Shown in pieces: positions 1 to 5,803 of a stretch of 6,844 nucleotides of DNA. Origin of the DNA: DATKBT01 sp035546295 (GTDB taxonomy: Bacteria > Acidobacteriota > Thermoanaerobaculia > Multivoradales > Multivoraceae). A program made the position numbers and the translations under genes. How positions within the stretch are numbered: position 1 is the stretch's first letter; each line of letters begins with the position of its first letter. The DNA lies in contig DATKBT010000121.1 of NCBI GenBank assembly GCA_035546295.1, forward strand, positions 1-6,844, given 5' to 3'. The notes beneath the pieces were generated by a model. It was not told the DNA's origin. It saw only the letters and a program-made list of their open reading frames with translations, and made no database searches.

Positions 1-153
1 AACCCGAGGGGCGACAAGGACTTGCAGCGGAGCCGGCGGCGAGAAGCCCACCGAGAGAAAGCCAGCTCCCGCACTCGCACGACCGGCTTCGTGGCCGCCG
101 GTGGAGCGGAAAGACCTTGTCGTGCGGGCGTGCTGAGTTTCCACCACGGGCTG
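1..153. other. Non-coding flank downstream of the receptor gene
   Basis: I see no supportable gene here. The reading frames that cross it are long only because the DNA is GC-rich, and none has a recognisable product. It holds the 3' flank of the TonB-dependent receptor gene, including the hairpin listed at 71-133. Confidence 0.5.
71..133 (-). terminator. Possible terminator hairpin after the receptor gene
   Basis: Positions 76-83 (CGCACGAC) and 119-126 (GTCGTGCG) form a perfect 8-bp inverted repeat. A further 4 bp (71-74 with 130-133) extends it across a small internal loop. The 35-base apical loop can fold again (84-87 with 94-97, or 82-86 with 98-102). Read on the minus strand it begins about 20 bases after the receptor stop codon and is followed by a pyrimidine-rich stretch containing TTTCTCTC rather than a true U-run. 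The position suits transcription termination, but the loop is long and the U-tract poor, so this is tentative. Confidence 0.25.
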
Positions 154-2514
154 CTAGAACCACCACCGCATCCCCACCGACACGTCGCGTCCAGGCAGGG
201 GTGCGATGTCCTTGAGGAACGACGTGTGGCTGCGCGCCTCCTCGTCGAGCAGGTTGCGGCCGCGGACCAGCAGGTCGAGGAGCTGGTTGCCGAAGGTGAA
301 GCGGTAGCCGAAGCTGGCGTTGATGAAGGTGAAGCCGTCAGTCGGCGTCTCGTTGACCGCCACGTCGTTCTGGACGAAGGTGCGGCGGACCTCGACCATG
401 CCGTCGATCGCACCTGCGTGGTAGTGCAGGCCGGCGCCGAGGCGCGCCCCCGGAATGCGCGGCAGGTTGCCGCCGTCGGCGAGCTTCGCCTCGACCCGGT
501 CTCCCATCAGCCGCAGGTGGAGGTGCCGGCCCTCACGCTCCCACAGCTCGATGCGCGTTTTGAGCTCGGCGCCGATGAAGTCGGCATCCTGCTGCGAGTA
601 CAGCACCACCGGGAAGCCTTCCTCCTCGTCGCCGGTGAAGGCCTGGAACACGTAATCGTCGAAGTCCTGCCGGTAGAGGGTGAGCTCGCCGGTGACCCGA
701 CCCTCGGTGCGGCGCAGCGAGATGTCGAGACCGAGCGAGCTCTCCTCGTCGAGCTCGGAGTCGCCGATCTCGAACGCCTGGGTCGCGATGTGAAGGCCCT
801 CGGAGTACAGCTCCTCGGCAGCGGGCAGCTTGACCGCGCGCGCTGCTGAGCCGGCCAGAGACCAGCGCTCGCCGAAGTCCCACACCAGTCCGAGCGAGGC
901 GGACAGGCCGTCGTGATCGCGGTCGGGGAAGCCGGGCGCGACGTCGATCTGCTGGCTCTCCCAGCGCGCGCCGAGCTGCCAGCGGAGGTCCTCCCGCGAT
1001 CGGATCTCCTGGAAGGTGAACAGCGCCCAGCTGTCGGTGCTGGTGGGGGGAAGGAAGGCCTCCGCGCCGATCGCCTCGAGATCGCGGCTGGAGAGCTGCA
1101 GTCCGACCGAGCCGCTGGAGCGTCCGCGCCGGTTCTGGACCAGCTCGAAGCGCCCTTCGACGGACTCGTTGAGGAACAGGGTACCGACCTCGTCCCCCTC
1201 GAGCTCGACGTGCTCGTAATCGGTGGCGCCGACCCGGACCTTGAGCCCGGAGAAGGCGCCGAACGGGCGGGTGCGCTCCCCGCGGAAGTCGACACGACGC
1301 TGCTCCATGTCGATGCGGATGACCTCCTCGCCCTCCTCTTCCACTTCCTCTTCGCCTTCGTGCTCGCCCTCCTCGTGGCCGTGGCCGCCCGGGAGGCCGT
1401 AGAGGCTATCGAAGCCGCTCACCGAGACGCCGACGAACCCGGAGTCACCGAAGAACCACGATCCGCCCGCGCGCGCCGCCTCGGACTCGACCGCCGTGTT
1501 GGGCACGAGGCCACGGGGATTCTCGTGCTCCTCCTCGCCGTGCTCCTCGCCGTCTCCGTTCCCTTCCTCCTCGCCGAAGGCGAAGCCCGGGATCTCGTAG
1601 TCGTCGGCGTCGCGCACCAGCGCGTCGACGTGCCAGGCGAAGCGTCCCGACCCGCCATCGAGCGCGATCGAGCCTGAACGTTCGTCCGCCACCGTGCCGC
1701 CACGCAGGTCGACGGTGCCCCGGATCGGCTCGCTCGCGCGGTAGGTGGGGATCCGCTGGTCCACGACGTTCACCGCGCCGCCGATCGCACTCGAGCCGTA
1801 GAGGAGAGTGGCCGGGCCGCGGATCACCTCGATCTGCTCGGCGAGCCCTGGATCGGCGGTGACCGCATGGTCGGGGCTGATCGCCGAGGCGTCGCCGACC
1901 CCGATCCCGCCCTCGAGCATGCGCACCCGGTCGCCGCTCTGGCCGCGGATCACCGGCCGGCTGGCGCCCGGGCCGAAGAAGGTCGAGCTGATTCCCGCCT
2001 CCTGCTCGAGCGTTTCGCCCAGGCTCGACTGGAGGCGCAGTCTGAGCTCGTCTCCGGAGAGAACGGTGGTGGCAGTCGCCAGGTCGAGCGGGCTGCGCGC
2101 CTCCGCGAAGCCGGTGACCACGACCTCTTCGGTGTGGGCGGCGAGTCGCAGGACGAGGGTCAGCTCGGCGGTGCCTCCCGGCTCGACCTCGGCGGTCTCG
2201 ACCGACCGGCCGCCGCGGCCGCCGTCGGCGATCACGAGGTGGCTTCCCGAGGGGATGCCTTCGAAGCGGAAGGCGCCGCTCTCGTCGGTCTCCTGGCGGC
2301 GCCCCCCGTCCGGGACGCTGACCACGACGCCGGCAGCGGGCTGGCCCGCGGCGTCGAGCACGGTGCCGACGATCGCGCCGGTCTGCTGGGCGGCCGAGTG
2401 ACCGGCGAAAGGCGGGAGGAGGGCGAGAGCGAGGACGAAGACAAGGACGAGGACGAAGAGGCGGAGCTGGAAGCGGCGGGAAGGGGTCCCCCGCGGCTGA
2501 TGATCGGGTCTCAT
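154..2514 (-). CDS. ZnuD-like TonB-dependent outer-membrane receptor
   Basis: A 786-residue outer-membrane receptor, probably taking up zinc or a zinc complex with TonB energy. In order it has: a signal peptide (about 1-42, hydrophobic core 19-34, cleavage near SAA/QQ); a carboxypeptidase-regulatory-like beta-sandwich domain (about 46-125); a TonB-box-like segment, EEVVVTG (129-135); a plug (about 140-255) with VIRGQSGDRV, SPDH (213-216) and RGPATLLYGSSAIGG; then a beta-barrel ending in Phe, as outer-membrane proteins do. From memory, it matches Neisseria ZnuD in the SPDHA plug motif, YGLPGGHGH, the ELYSEGLHIAT-FEIG segment (569-584) and the HTSFL segment near the C-terminus. Two acidic His-containing loops (315-332, 378-397) suit metal capture. 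The ATG at 2514 is fixed by CAGGAG six bases upstream. The metal is inferred; copper or another cation is possible. Confidence 0.9.
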   Translation of the reverse strand: MRPDHQPRGTPSRRFQLRLFVLVLVFVLALALLPPFAGHSAAQQTGAIVGTVLDAAGQPAAGVVVSVPDGGRRQETDESGAFRFEGIPSGSHLVIADGGRGGRSVETAEVEPGGTAELTLVLRLAAHTEEVVVTGFAEARSPLDLATATTVLSGDELRLRLQSSLGETLEQEAGISSTFFGPGASRPVIRGQSGDRVRMLEGGIGVGDASAISPDHAVTADPGLAEQIEVIRGPATLLYGSSAIGGAVNVVDQRIPTYRASEPIRGTVDLRGGTVADERSGSIALDGGSGRFAWHVDALVRDADDYEIPGFAFGEEEGNGDGEEHGEEEHENPRGLVPNTAVESEAARAGGSWFFGDSGFVGVSVSGFDSLYGLPGGHGHEEGEHEGEEEVEEEGEEVIRIDMEQRRVDFRGERTRPFGAFSGLKVRVGATDYEHVELEGDEVGTLFLNESVEGRFELVQNRRGRSSGSVGLQLSSRDLEAIGAEAFLPPTSTDSWALFTFQEIRSREDLRWQLGARWESQQIDVAPGFPDRDHDGLSASLGLVWDFGERWSLAGSAARAVKLPAAEELYSEGLHIATQAFEIGDSELDEESSLGLDISLRRTEGRVTGELTLYRQDFDDYVFQAFTGDEEEGFPVVLYSQQDADFIGAELKTRIELWEREGRHLHLRLMGDRVEAKLADGGNLPRIPGARLGAGLHYHAGAIDGMVEVRRTFVQNDVAVNETPTDGFTFINASFGYRFTFGNQLLDLLVRGRNLLDEEARSHTSFLKDIAPLPGRDVSVGMRWWF

Positions 2515-2520
2515 GGCGAT

Positions 2521-2526
2521 CTCCTG
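2521..2526 (-). promoter_or_regulatory. Ribosome binding site of the receptor gene
   Basis: The minus strand reads CAGGAG followed by six bases (ATCGCC) and then the ATG at 2514-2512. This is the clearest Shine-Dalgarno in the window. It settles the receptor start just ahead of a basic N-terminus and signal peptide. Confidence 0.75.
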
Positions 2527-2599
2527 GATGGCGACGGGCTTCGGCCGGTCCGACCGTCGACGGAATGCGTCGACGCGACGCCTGCGGTCGCTCCGTCTG

Positions 2600-2617
2600 C
2601 CGGGGGGCGGCCCCCGG
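2600..2617 (-). other. GC hairpin in the receptor leader (proximal)
   Basis: CCGGGGG (2600-2606) pairs perfectly with CCCCCGG (2611-2617) around a 4-base loop, giving 7 G:C pairs. It lies in the 164-base gap between the small His/Cys gene and the receptor, about 75 bases upstream of the receptor ribosome binding site. No U-run follows, so a simple intrinsic terminator is unlikely. It could slow or stabilise the mRNA, or be part of a leader structure. Function is unknown. Confidence 0.4.
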
Positions 2618-2646
2618 TCCGCGCGGCGTCGGGCGGGCCGGAGGGA

Positions 2647-2668
2647 GGCGCCCCGGGGTCGGGGCGCC
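2647..2668 (-). other. GC hairpin after the small His/Cys gene (distal)
   Basis: GGCGCCCC (2647-2654) and GGGGCGCC (2661-2668) form a perfect 8-bp stem with a 6-base loop. On the minus strand it starts about 10 bases after the stop codon of the small gene. That is where a terminator or a 3'-end-stabilising structure would sit, but no U-tract follows. It may reduce read-through into the receptor gene so that the two are expressed at different levels. Confidence 0.4.
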
Positions 2669-2678
2669 GCGCGGAGCC

Positions 2679-3059
2679 TCAGGAGATCGGTGGTCCGCGT
2701 GGGGATGCGGCGATGTCGTGCGCCGCCAGGACCACCGGCGGGGAGGCCGAAGCCGGGCTAGGGCTCTCGGCGGGGCGCTCGTACAGCGCGCTCGCCGCGG
2801 GGCGCTGTGCCGCGGTCTTGCCGCTGAGCTGGCAGCTGGCGCAGTGGTGCCGGTGCGGCCGCTCGGAGGCGTGGACCGCGGTGCGTCCGGGGCCTCCCTG
2901 GTCGCCGTGGTCGACGGTGCAGACGATCTCGGGCTGGTACGGCGTCAGATGCTCGTGTGCGCCGGCACCGAGCAGCGCCGACGACAGGAGCATCGCCGCC
3001 GCCGTGAGGGCGATCGCGACGTCGACGGGGGAGCGCCCGGGGCGCGTCGGCTCGAGCAT
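2679..3059 (-). CDS. Small exported His/Cys protein, DUF2946-like (putative metal binding)
   Basis: A 126-residue protein with a hydrophobic N-terminal segment (about 12-34), either a signal peptide or a membrane anchor, so the rest probably faces the periplasm. The mature part is rich in possible metal ligands: H35, H37, C47, H51, H63, then a cluster H69, H71, H72, C73, C76 (HRHHCASC). A Pro/Ala-rich tail ends in SPRGPPIS. The layout of hydrophobic N-terminus, HxxC-type cluster and a C-terminal Arg-x-Pro-Pro recalls DUF2946-type small proteins that often sit next to TonB-dependent receptors; this is family memory, not a search. It is transcribed toward the ZnuD-like receptor, which suggests a periplasmic metal chaperone, sensor or buffer. 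No Shine-Dalgarno precedes the ATG; see the extended -10 candidate nearby. The gene is probably real; its function is unproven. Confidence 0.65.
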   Translation of the reverse strand: MLEPTRPGRSPVDVAIALTAAAMLLSSALLGAGAHEHLTPYQPEIVCTVDHGDQGGPGRTAVHASERPHRHHCASCQLSGKTAAQRPAASALYERPAESPSPASASPPVVLAAHDIAASPRGPPIS

Positions 3060-3068
3060 CGGGAACCG

Positions 3069-3077
3069 ATGGTATCA
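3069..3077 (-). promoter_or_regulatory. Candidate extended -10 promoter of the small His/Cys gene
   Basis: The minus strand reads TGATACCAT, a TGn extension followed by TACCAT (4 of 6 matches to TATAAT). It ends nine bases before the ATG at 3059. Transcription would start within a few bases of the ATG, giving an almost leaderless mRNA, which agrees with the absence of a Shine-Dalgarno. I see no convincing -35. An AT-richer patch in GC-rich DNA is the main support. Confidence 0.35.
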
Positions 3078-3141
3078 GCCTCGCGGACCCATCGACGACG
3101 CCGTCGTGACGGGCTGGCCATCCTCGCCTGGCGGCGCCATC

Positions 3142-3164
3142 GGGCGGGGGGCGGCGGGAGCGGG
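3142..3164 (+). other. G-quadruplex-type motif downstream of enolase
   Basis: Four G-runs of at least three (3142-3144, 3146-3151, 3156-3158, 3162-3164) are separated by loops of 1, 4 and 3 bases, which meets the usual G3+N1-7 pattern. They lie on the template strand for enolase, starting 13 bases beyond its stop codon. The enolase transcript here is therefore C-rich and G-poor, as Rho-loading sites are. It could help end enolase transcription before the small gene. GC-rich genomes contain such motifs by chance. Confidence 0.3.
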
Positions 3165-3176
3165 CGGAAGTCGCGC

Positions 3177-4472
3177 TCAGGTGAGGCCAGTCCGTTTGCC
3201 GAGCGCGGCCAGTCCCGGGTACACGGCCTGGTCCGCCAGCTCCTCCTCGATCCGGAGCAGCTGGTTGTACTTGGCGACTCGATCCGAGCGCGCCGGGGCG
3301 CCGGTCTTGATCTGCCCGGCGTCGAAGGCGACCGCGATGTCGGCGATCGTGGTGTCCTCGGTCTCCCCCGAACGGTGGGAGACGACCACCCGCCAGCCCG
3401 CCGACTGGCTGGTGCGCATCGCCTGGATGCTCTCGGTCAGGGTGCCGATCTGGTTGACCTTGCACAGCAGTGCGTTGCACGCATGCTCGGCGATCGCGCG
3501 CTCGATGCGCTCGACGTTGGTGACCAGGAGGTCGTCGCCGACGAGCTGAACGCGCTCGCCGATCGCCGCGTTGAGCGCCTTCCAGCCCTCCCAGTCGTCC
3601 TCGGCCATGCCGTCCTCGATCGACACGATCGGGAACCGCTGGCACCAGTCGGTCCACAGCTCGACGAGCTCGGCGCTCTCGAGCTCCCGCCCTTCGATCT
3701 CGAGGCGGTAGCGCCCGGTCTCCTGGTCGTAGAGCTCGGTGGTCGCGGGGTCGAGCGCGAAGTGCACGTCCTCGCCCGGGCGATAGCCGGCGCGCTCGAT
3801 CGAGCTCAGGATGACCTCGATGGCACGAACGTTGCCGCCCAGCGCCGGCGCGAACCCCCCCTCGTCGCCGATGCCGGTGGAGTAGCCCTGGGCGTGGAGC
3901 TCCTTCTTCAGCGCATGGTAGATCTCGACCCCCCAGCGCAGACCCTCGGAGAAGGTGTCGGCGCCGGTCGGCATCACCATGAACTCCTGGAAGTCGGTCG
4001 AGCCCTGGGCGTGCTTGCCGCCGTTGAGGATGTTGAGCATCGGCACCGGCAGGATGCAGGCGCCGACTCCTCCCAGGTAACGGTAGAGCGGCACGCCGAT
4101 CGACTCGGCAGCGGCCCTGGCGATCGCCAGGCTCACTCCGAGGATGGCGTTGGCGCCGAGCCGGCTCTTGTTGGGCGTGCCGTCGAGCGCGATCAGCAGC
4201 TGGTCGATGCCGGCCTGATCGAGGGCGTCCTGGCCGGCGAGCGCCTCCGCGATCTCGTCGACGTGCTCGACCGCGTGCAGAGTCCCCTTGCCGCCGTAAC
4301 GGGCCTCGCCGTCGCGCAGCTCGACCGCCTCGTGCGCGCCGGTCGAGGCGCCCGACGGCACCGCCGCGCGCCCGGAGGCGCCGCCGCTGAGCTCCACCTC
4401 CACCTCGACGGTCGGATTGCCGCGGCTGTCGAGGATCTCGCGCGCGTAGAGGTCTTCGATCATGGTGAGCAT
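3177..4472 (-). CDS. eno: Enolase (phosphopyruvate hydratase)
   Basis: A 431-residue cytoplasmic enolase that interconverts 2-phosphoglycerate and phosphoenolpyruvate in glycolysis and gluconeogenesis. Length is normal for bacteria. Visible landmarks: REILDSRGNPTVEVEV (11-26), the mobile PSGASTG loop (39-45), GDEGGFAP with the catalytic Glu at 204, Mg ligands D241, E286 (SIEDG) and D313 (VGDDL), catalytic Lys 338 in LCKVNQIGT, H366 (VSHRSGETED) and K389 (IKTGAPARSDR). All catalytic positions are intact. Three in-frame ATGs lie close together (4484, 4472, 4463). I chose 4472 because GGAG sits six bases upstream of it; the shorter start at 4463 also fits family N-termini. It is divergent from phosphofructokinase across 192 bases. 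A Cys (337) directly before the catalytic Lys is slightly unusual from memory. Confidence 0.97.
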   Translation of the reverse strand: MLTMIEDLYAREILDSRGNPTVEVEVELSGGASGRAAVPSGASTGAHEAVELRDGEARYGGKGTLHAVEHVDEIAEALAGQDALDQAGIDQLLIALDGTPNKSRLGANAILGVSLAIARAAAESIGVPLYRYLGGVGACILPVPMLNILNGGKHAQGSTDFQEFMVMPTGADTFSEGLRWGVEIYHALKKELHAQGYSTGIGDEGGFAPALGGNVRAIEVILSSIERAGYRPGEDVHFALDPATTELYDQETGRYRLEIEGRELESAELVELWTDWCQRFPIVSIEDGMAEDDWEGWKALNAAIGERVQLVGDDLLVTNVERIERAIAEHACNALLCKVNQIGTLTESIQAMRTSQSAGWRVVVSHRSGETEDTTIADIAVAFDAGQIKTGAPARSDRVAKYNQLLRIEEELADQAVYPGLAALGKRTGLT

Positions 4473-4529
4473 GAGCAGCTCCATGTTGCGTCGGAAAGCG
4501 GTGACGAGCGGCCGTCGGCCGGGCGCCGA

Positions 4530-4535
4530 AGGATA
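4530..4535 (-). promoter_or_regulatory. Weak -10 candidate for enolase
   Basis: The minus strand reads TATCCT (4 of 6 to TATAAT), about 60 bases upstream of the enolase start, predicting a leader of around 50 bases. It is one of the few AT-leaning spots in the 192-base divergent intergenic region. No clear -35 is visible, so confidence is low. Confidence 0.2.
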
Positions 4536-4652
4536 ACCCGGACCGCCCGCGTCCGGCGGCGAGATGGCGTGGCGGATGTCGCGGATCGCTGGGCGAGGAG
4601 CGCGGTGCCGACCGCCGGGGCTGCCGGACTGCACTCCCGCGCACCGGCTCGC

Positions 4653-4658
4653 TACACT
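4653..4658 (+). promoter_or_regulatory. Candidate -10 for leaderless pfkA transcript
   Basis: TACACT (4 of 6 to TATAAT) ends six bases before the GTG start at 4665, so transcription would begin at or beside the start codon. A weak -35-like TGCACT (4630-4635) sits 17 bases upstream. No Shine-Dalgarno precedes the GTG. This spacing is the known signature of leaderless genes in several GC-rich phyla. Confidence 0.4.
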
Positions 4659-4664
4659 CGCGCG

Positions 4665-5747
4665 GTGAGGAAGAGAATCGGCATCTCGACCGGCGGCGGC
4701 GACGCGCCCGGGGTCAACGCCGTGATCCGCGCCGCGACGCTGGGCTCGATCGAGCGCGGCTGGGACGTCATCGGCATCCAGCGTGGGTTCGCGGGTCTGC
4801 TCGACGTCAACGACACGGTGGTGCTGGATCGCGACGCGGTGCGCGGGATCACCAACCGCGGCGGCACCATCCTGGGCACCGACAACCGCGGCCATCCCTT
4901 CGACGAGCGGGTGCGCGACGAGGAGGGCCAGGAGCGGGTCGTCGATCGCCTCGACGAGGCGGTCAAGGGCGCCGAGAACCTGGGCCTCGACGCGTTGATC
5001 GTGATCGGCGGCGACGGCACGATGAAGCTCGCCCACCGCTTGTACGAGCGGGGCGTGCCGGTGGTCGGCGTCCCCAAGACGATCGACAACGACCTCGCCG
5101 GCACCGTGGTCACCTTCGGATTCGACACCGCGGCGACGGTGGCGACCGAGGCGATCGACCGGTTGCACTCGACCGCGGAGTCGCACCAGCGGGTCTTCGT
5201 GGTCGAGCTGATGGGGCGTCATGCGGGCTGGATCGCGCTCTACGCGGGCATCGCAGCCGGCGCCGACATCGTCCTGATCCCCGAGATCCCCTTCCACTGG
5301 AAGGCGGTGTTTCGCAAGGTGCGGGAGCGCGAGGCGATGGGCCGCCGCTTCGCCATCGCGGTGGTCGCCGAAGGGGCCGCGCCGTGCGGAGGGGAGCCAA
5401 CCTACGTTCCCGTCAAGCCGGGGGCGGCCGAGCGGCTCGGCGGGATCGCCGAGCGCGTCGCCCAGGCGATCGCGGAGGAGACCGGCAAGGAGACGCGCAG
5501 CCTGGTGCTCGGTCATCTCCAGCGCGGCGGCGTGCCGACCGCGCGCGACCGGGTGCTGGCCCTGCGCTTCGGCGCCGCGGCGGTGCGGATCGTCGAGGCC
5601 GGTCACTTCGGCACGATGGTGGCCCTCGATCCTCCCGACGTGAGGACCGTGCCGCTGGTCGAGGCGATCTCGGGGATGAAGACGGTGCCCCTCGACGGCG
5701 ACACCATCCTGACTGCACGCGAGCTGGGCATCTGCCTGGGGGAGTGA
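4665..5747 (+). CDS. pfkA: 6-phosphofructokinase, ATP-type with G/K signature
   Basis: A 360-residue cytoplasmic phosphofructokinase that phosphorylates fructose 6-phosphate at carbon 1, the committed glycolytic step. Motifs: STGGGDAPGVNAVIR (8-22), GGDGT (115-119), PKTIDND (137-143) with the catalytic Asp at 141, MGRHAG (183-188), substrate Glu 236 (VVAEG) and HLQRGG (284-289). Donor-choice positions are Gly 118 and Lys 138, matching E. coli G104 and G124. PPi enzymes usually have Asp/Lys and classical ATP enzymes Gly/Gly, so Gly/Lys points to ATP with a group-III-like sequence. By hand alignment several E. coli effector-site residues differ (R25 to L26, E187 to D201, K211 to M225), so ADP/PEP control of the E. 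coli kind is doubtful. The GTG start is set by homology because the frame stays open far upstream. It is longer than the 320-residue E. coli enzyme, partly through about 21 extra residues between 236 and 284. Confidence 0.95.
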   Translation: MRKRIGISTGGGDAPGVNAVIRAATLGSIERGWDVIGIQRGFAGLLDVNDTVVLDRDAVRGITNRGGTILGTDNRGHPFDERVRDEEGQERVVDRLDEAVKGAENLGLDALIVIGGDGTMKLAHRLYERGVPVVGVPKTIDNDLAGTVVTFGFDTAATVATEAIDRLHSTAESHQRVFVVELMGRHAGWIALYAGIAAGADIVLIPEIPFHWKAVFRKVREREAMGRRFAIAVVAEGAAPCGGEPTYVPVKPGAAERLGGIAERVAQAIAEETGKETRSLVLGHLQRGGVPTARDRVLALRFGAAAVRIVEAGHFGTMVALDPPDVRTVPLVEAISGMKTVPLDGDTILTARELGICLGE

Positions 5748-5766
5748 GGGCGCGCCGCTCCGATCT

Positions 5767-5803
5767 TCGGCCGCCGTCCGTCGGCCGAGCAGGGGCTCGG
5801 CCG
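5767..5803. terminator. Overlapping hairpins between convergent pfkA and pntB
   Basis: The 56-base gap between the two convergent stop codons holds two overlapping stems. One is CGGCCGAGC (5782-5790) with GCTCGGCCG (5795-5803): nine perfect pairs around AGGG, directly abutting the transhydrogenase stop. The other is TCGGCCG (5767-5773) with CGGCCGA (5782-5788): seven pairs with an 8-base loop. They share 5782-5788 and cannot form together. Neither strand has a U-run. A bidirectional, non-canonical terminator or 3'-end-protecting structure is the likeliest role. Confidence 0.45.

Larger units (their letters stand above)
4473..4664. promoter_or_regulatory. Shared divergent control region of eno and pfkA
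   Basis: This non-coding stretch separates the divergently transcribed enolase and phosphofructokinase genes, so it must hold the promoters for both unless transcription comes from further away. It contains the weak enolase -10 at 4530-4535, a TACACT box at 4653-4658 close to the phosphofructokinase start, and a small inverted repeat CCGCC/GGCGG (4543-4547 with 4555-4559). I see no strong operator palindrome. Confidence 0.5.

Noticed and set aside
1321..1578. GAG-rich repetitive stretches as a tandem repeat or CRISPR-like array
   Set aside because: They are imperfect, in frame, and encode the acidic loops of the receptor. There is no constant repeat-spacer spacing.
22..1677. Plus-strand open frames opposite the receptor gene
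   Set aside because: They are antisense shadows of a clearly homologous receptor, with no domain or start-site support.
2515..2678. Cobalamin riboswitch or Zur operator upstream of the receptor
   Set aside because: I found no cobalamin-box-like sequence and no AT-rich Zur-type palindrome in this gap.
3060..3176. Intrinsic terminator for enolase
   Set aside because: Only short stems (for example 3095-3099 with 3103-3107, 5 bp) are present and none is followed by a U-run.
2565..4664. Very long open frame on the plus strand running antisense to enolase and into phosphofructokinase
   Set aside because: Only its last 360 codons match a protein family. The upstream part is Arg/Ala/Asp-rich shadow sequence caused by GC-rich codons opposite enolase.
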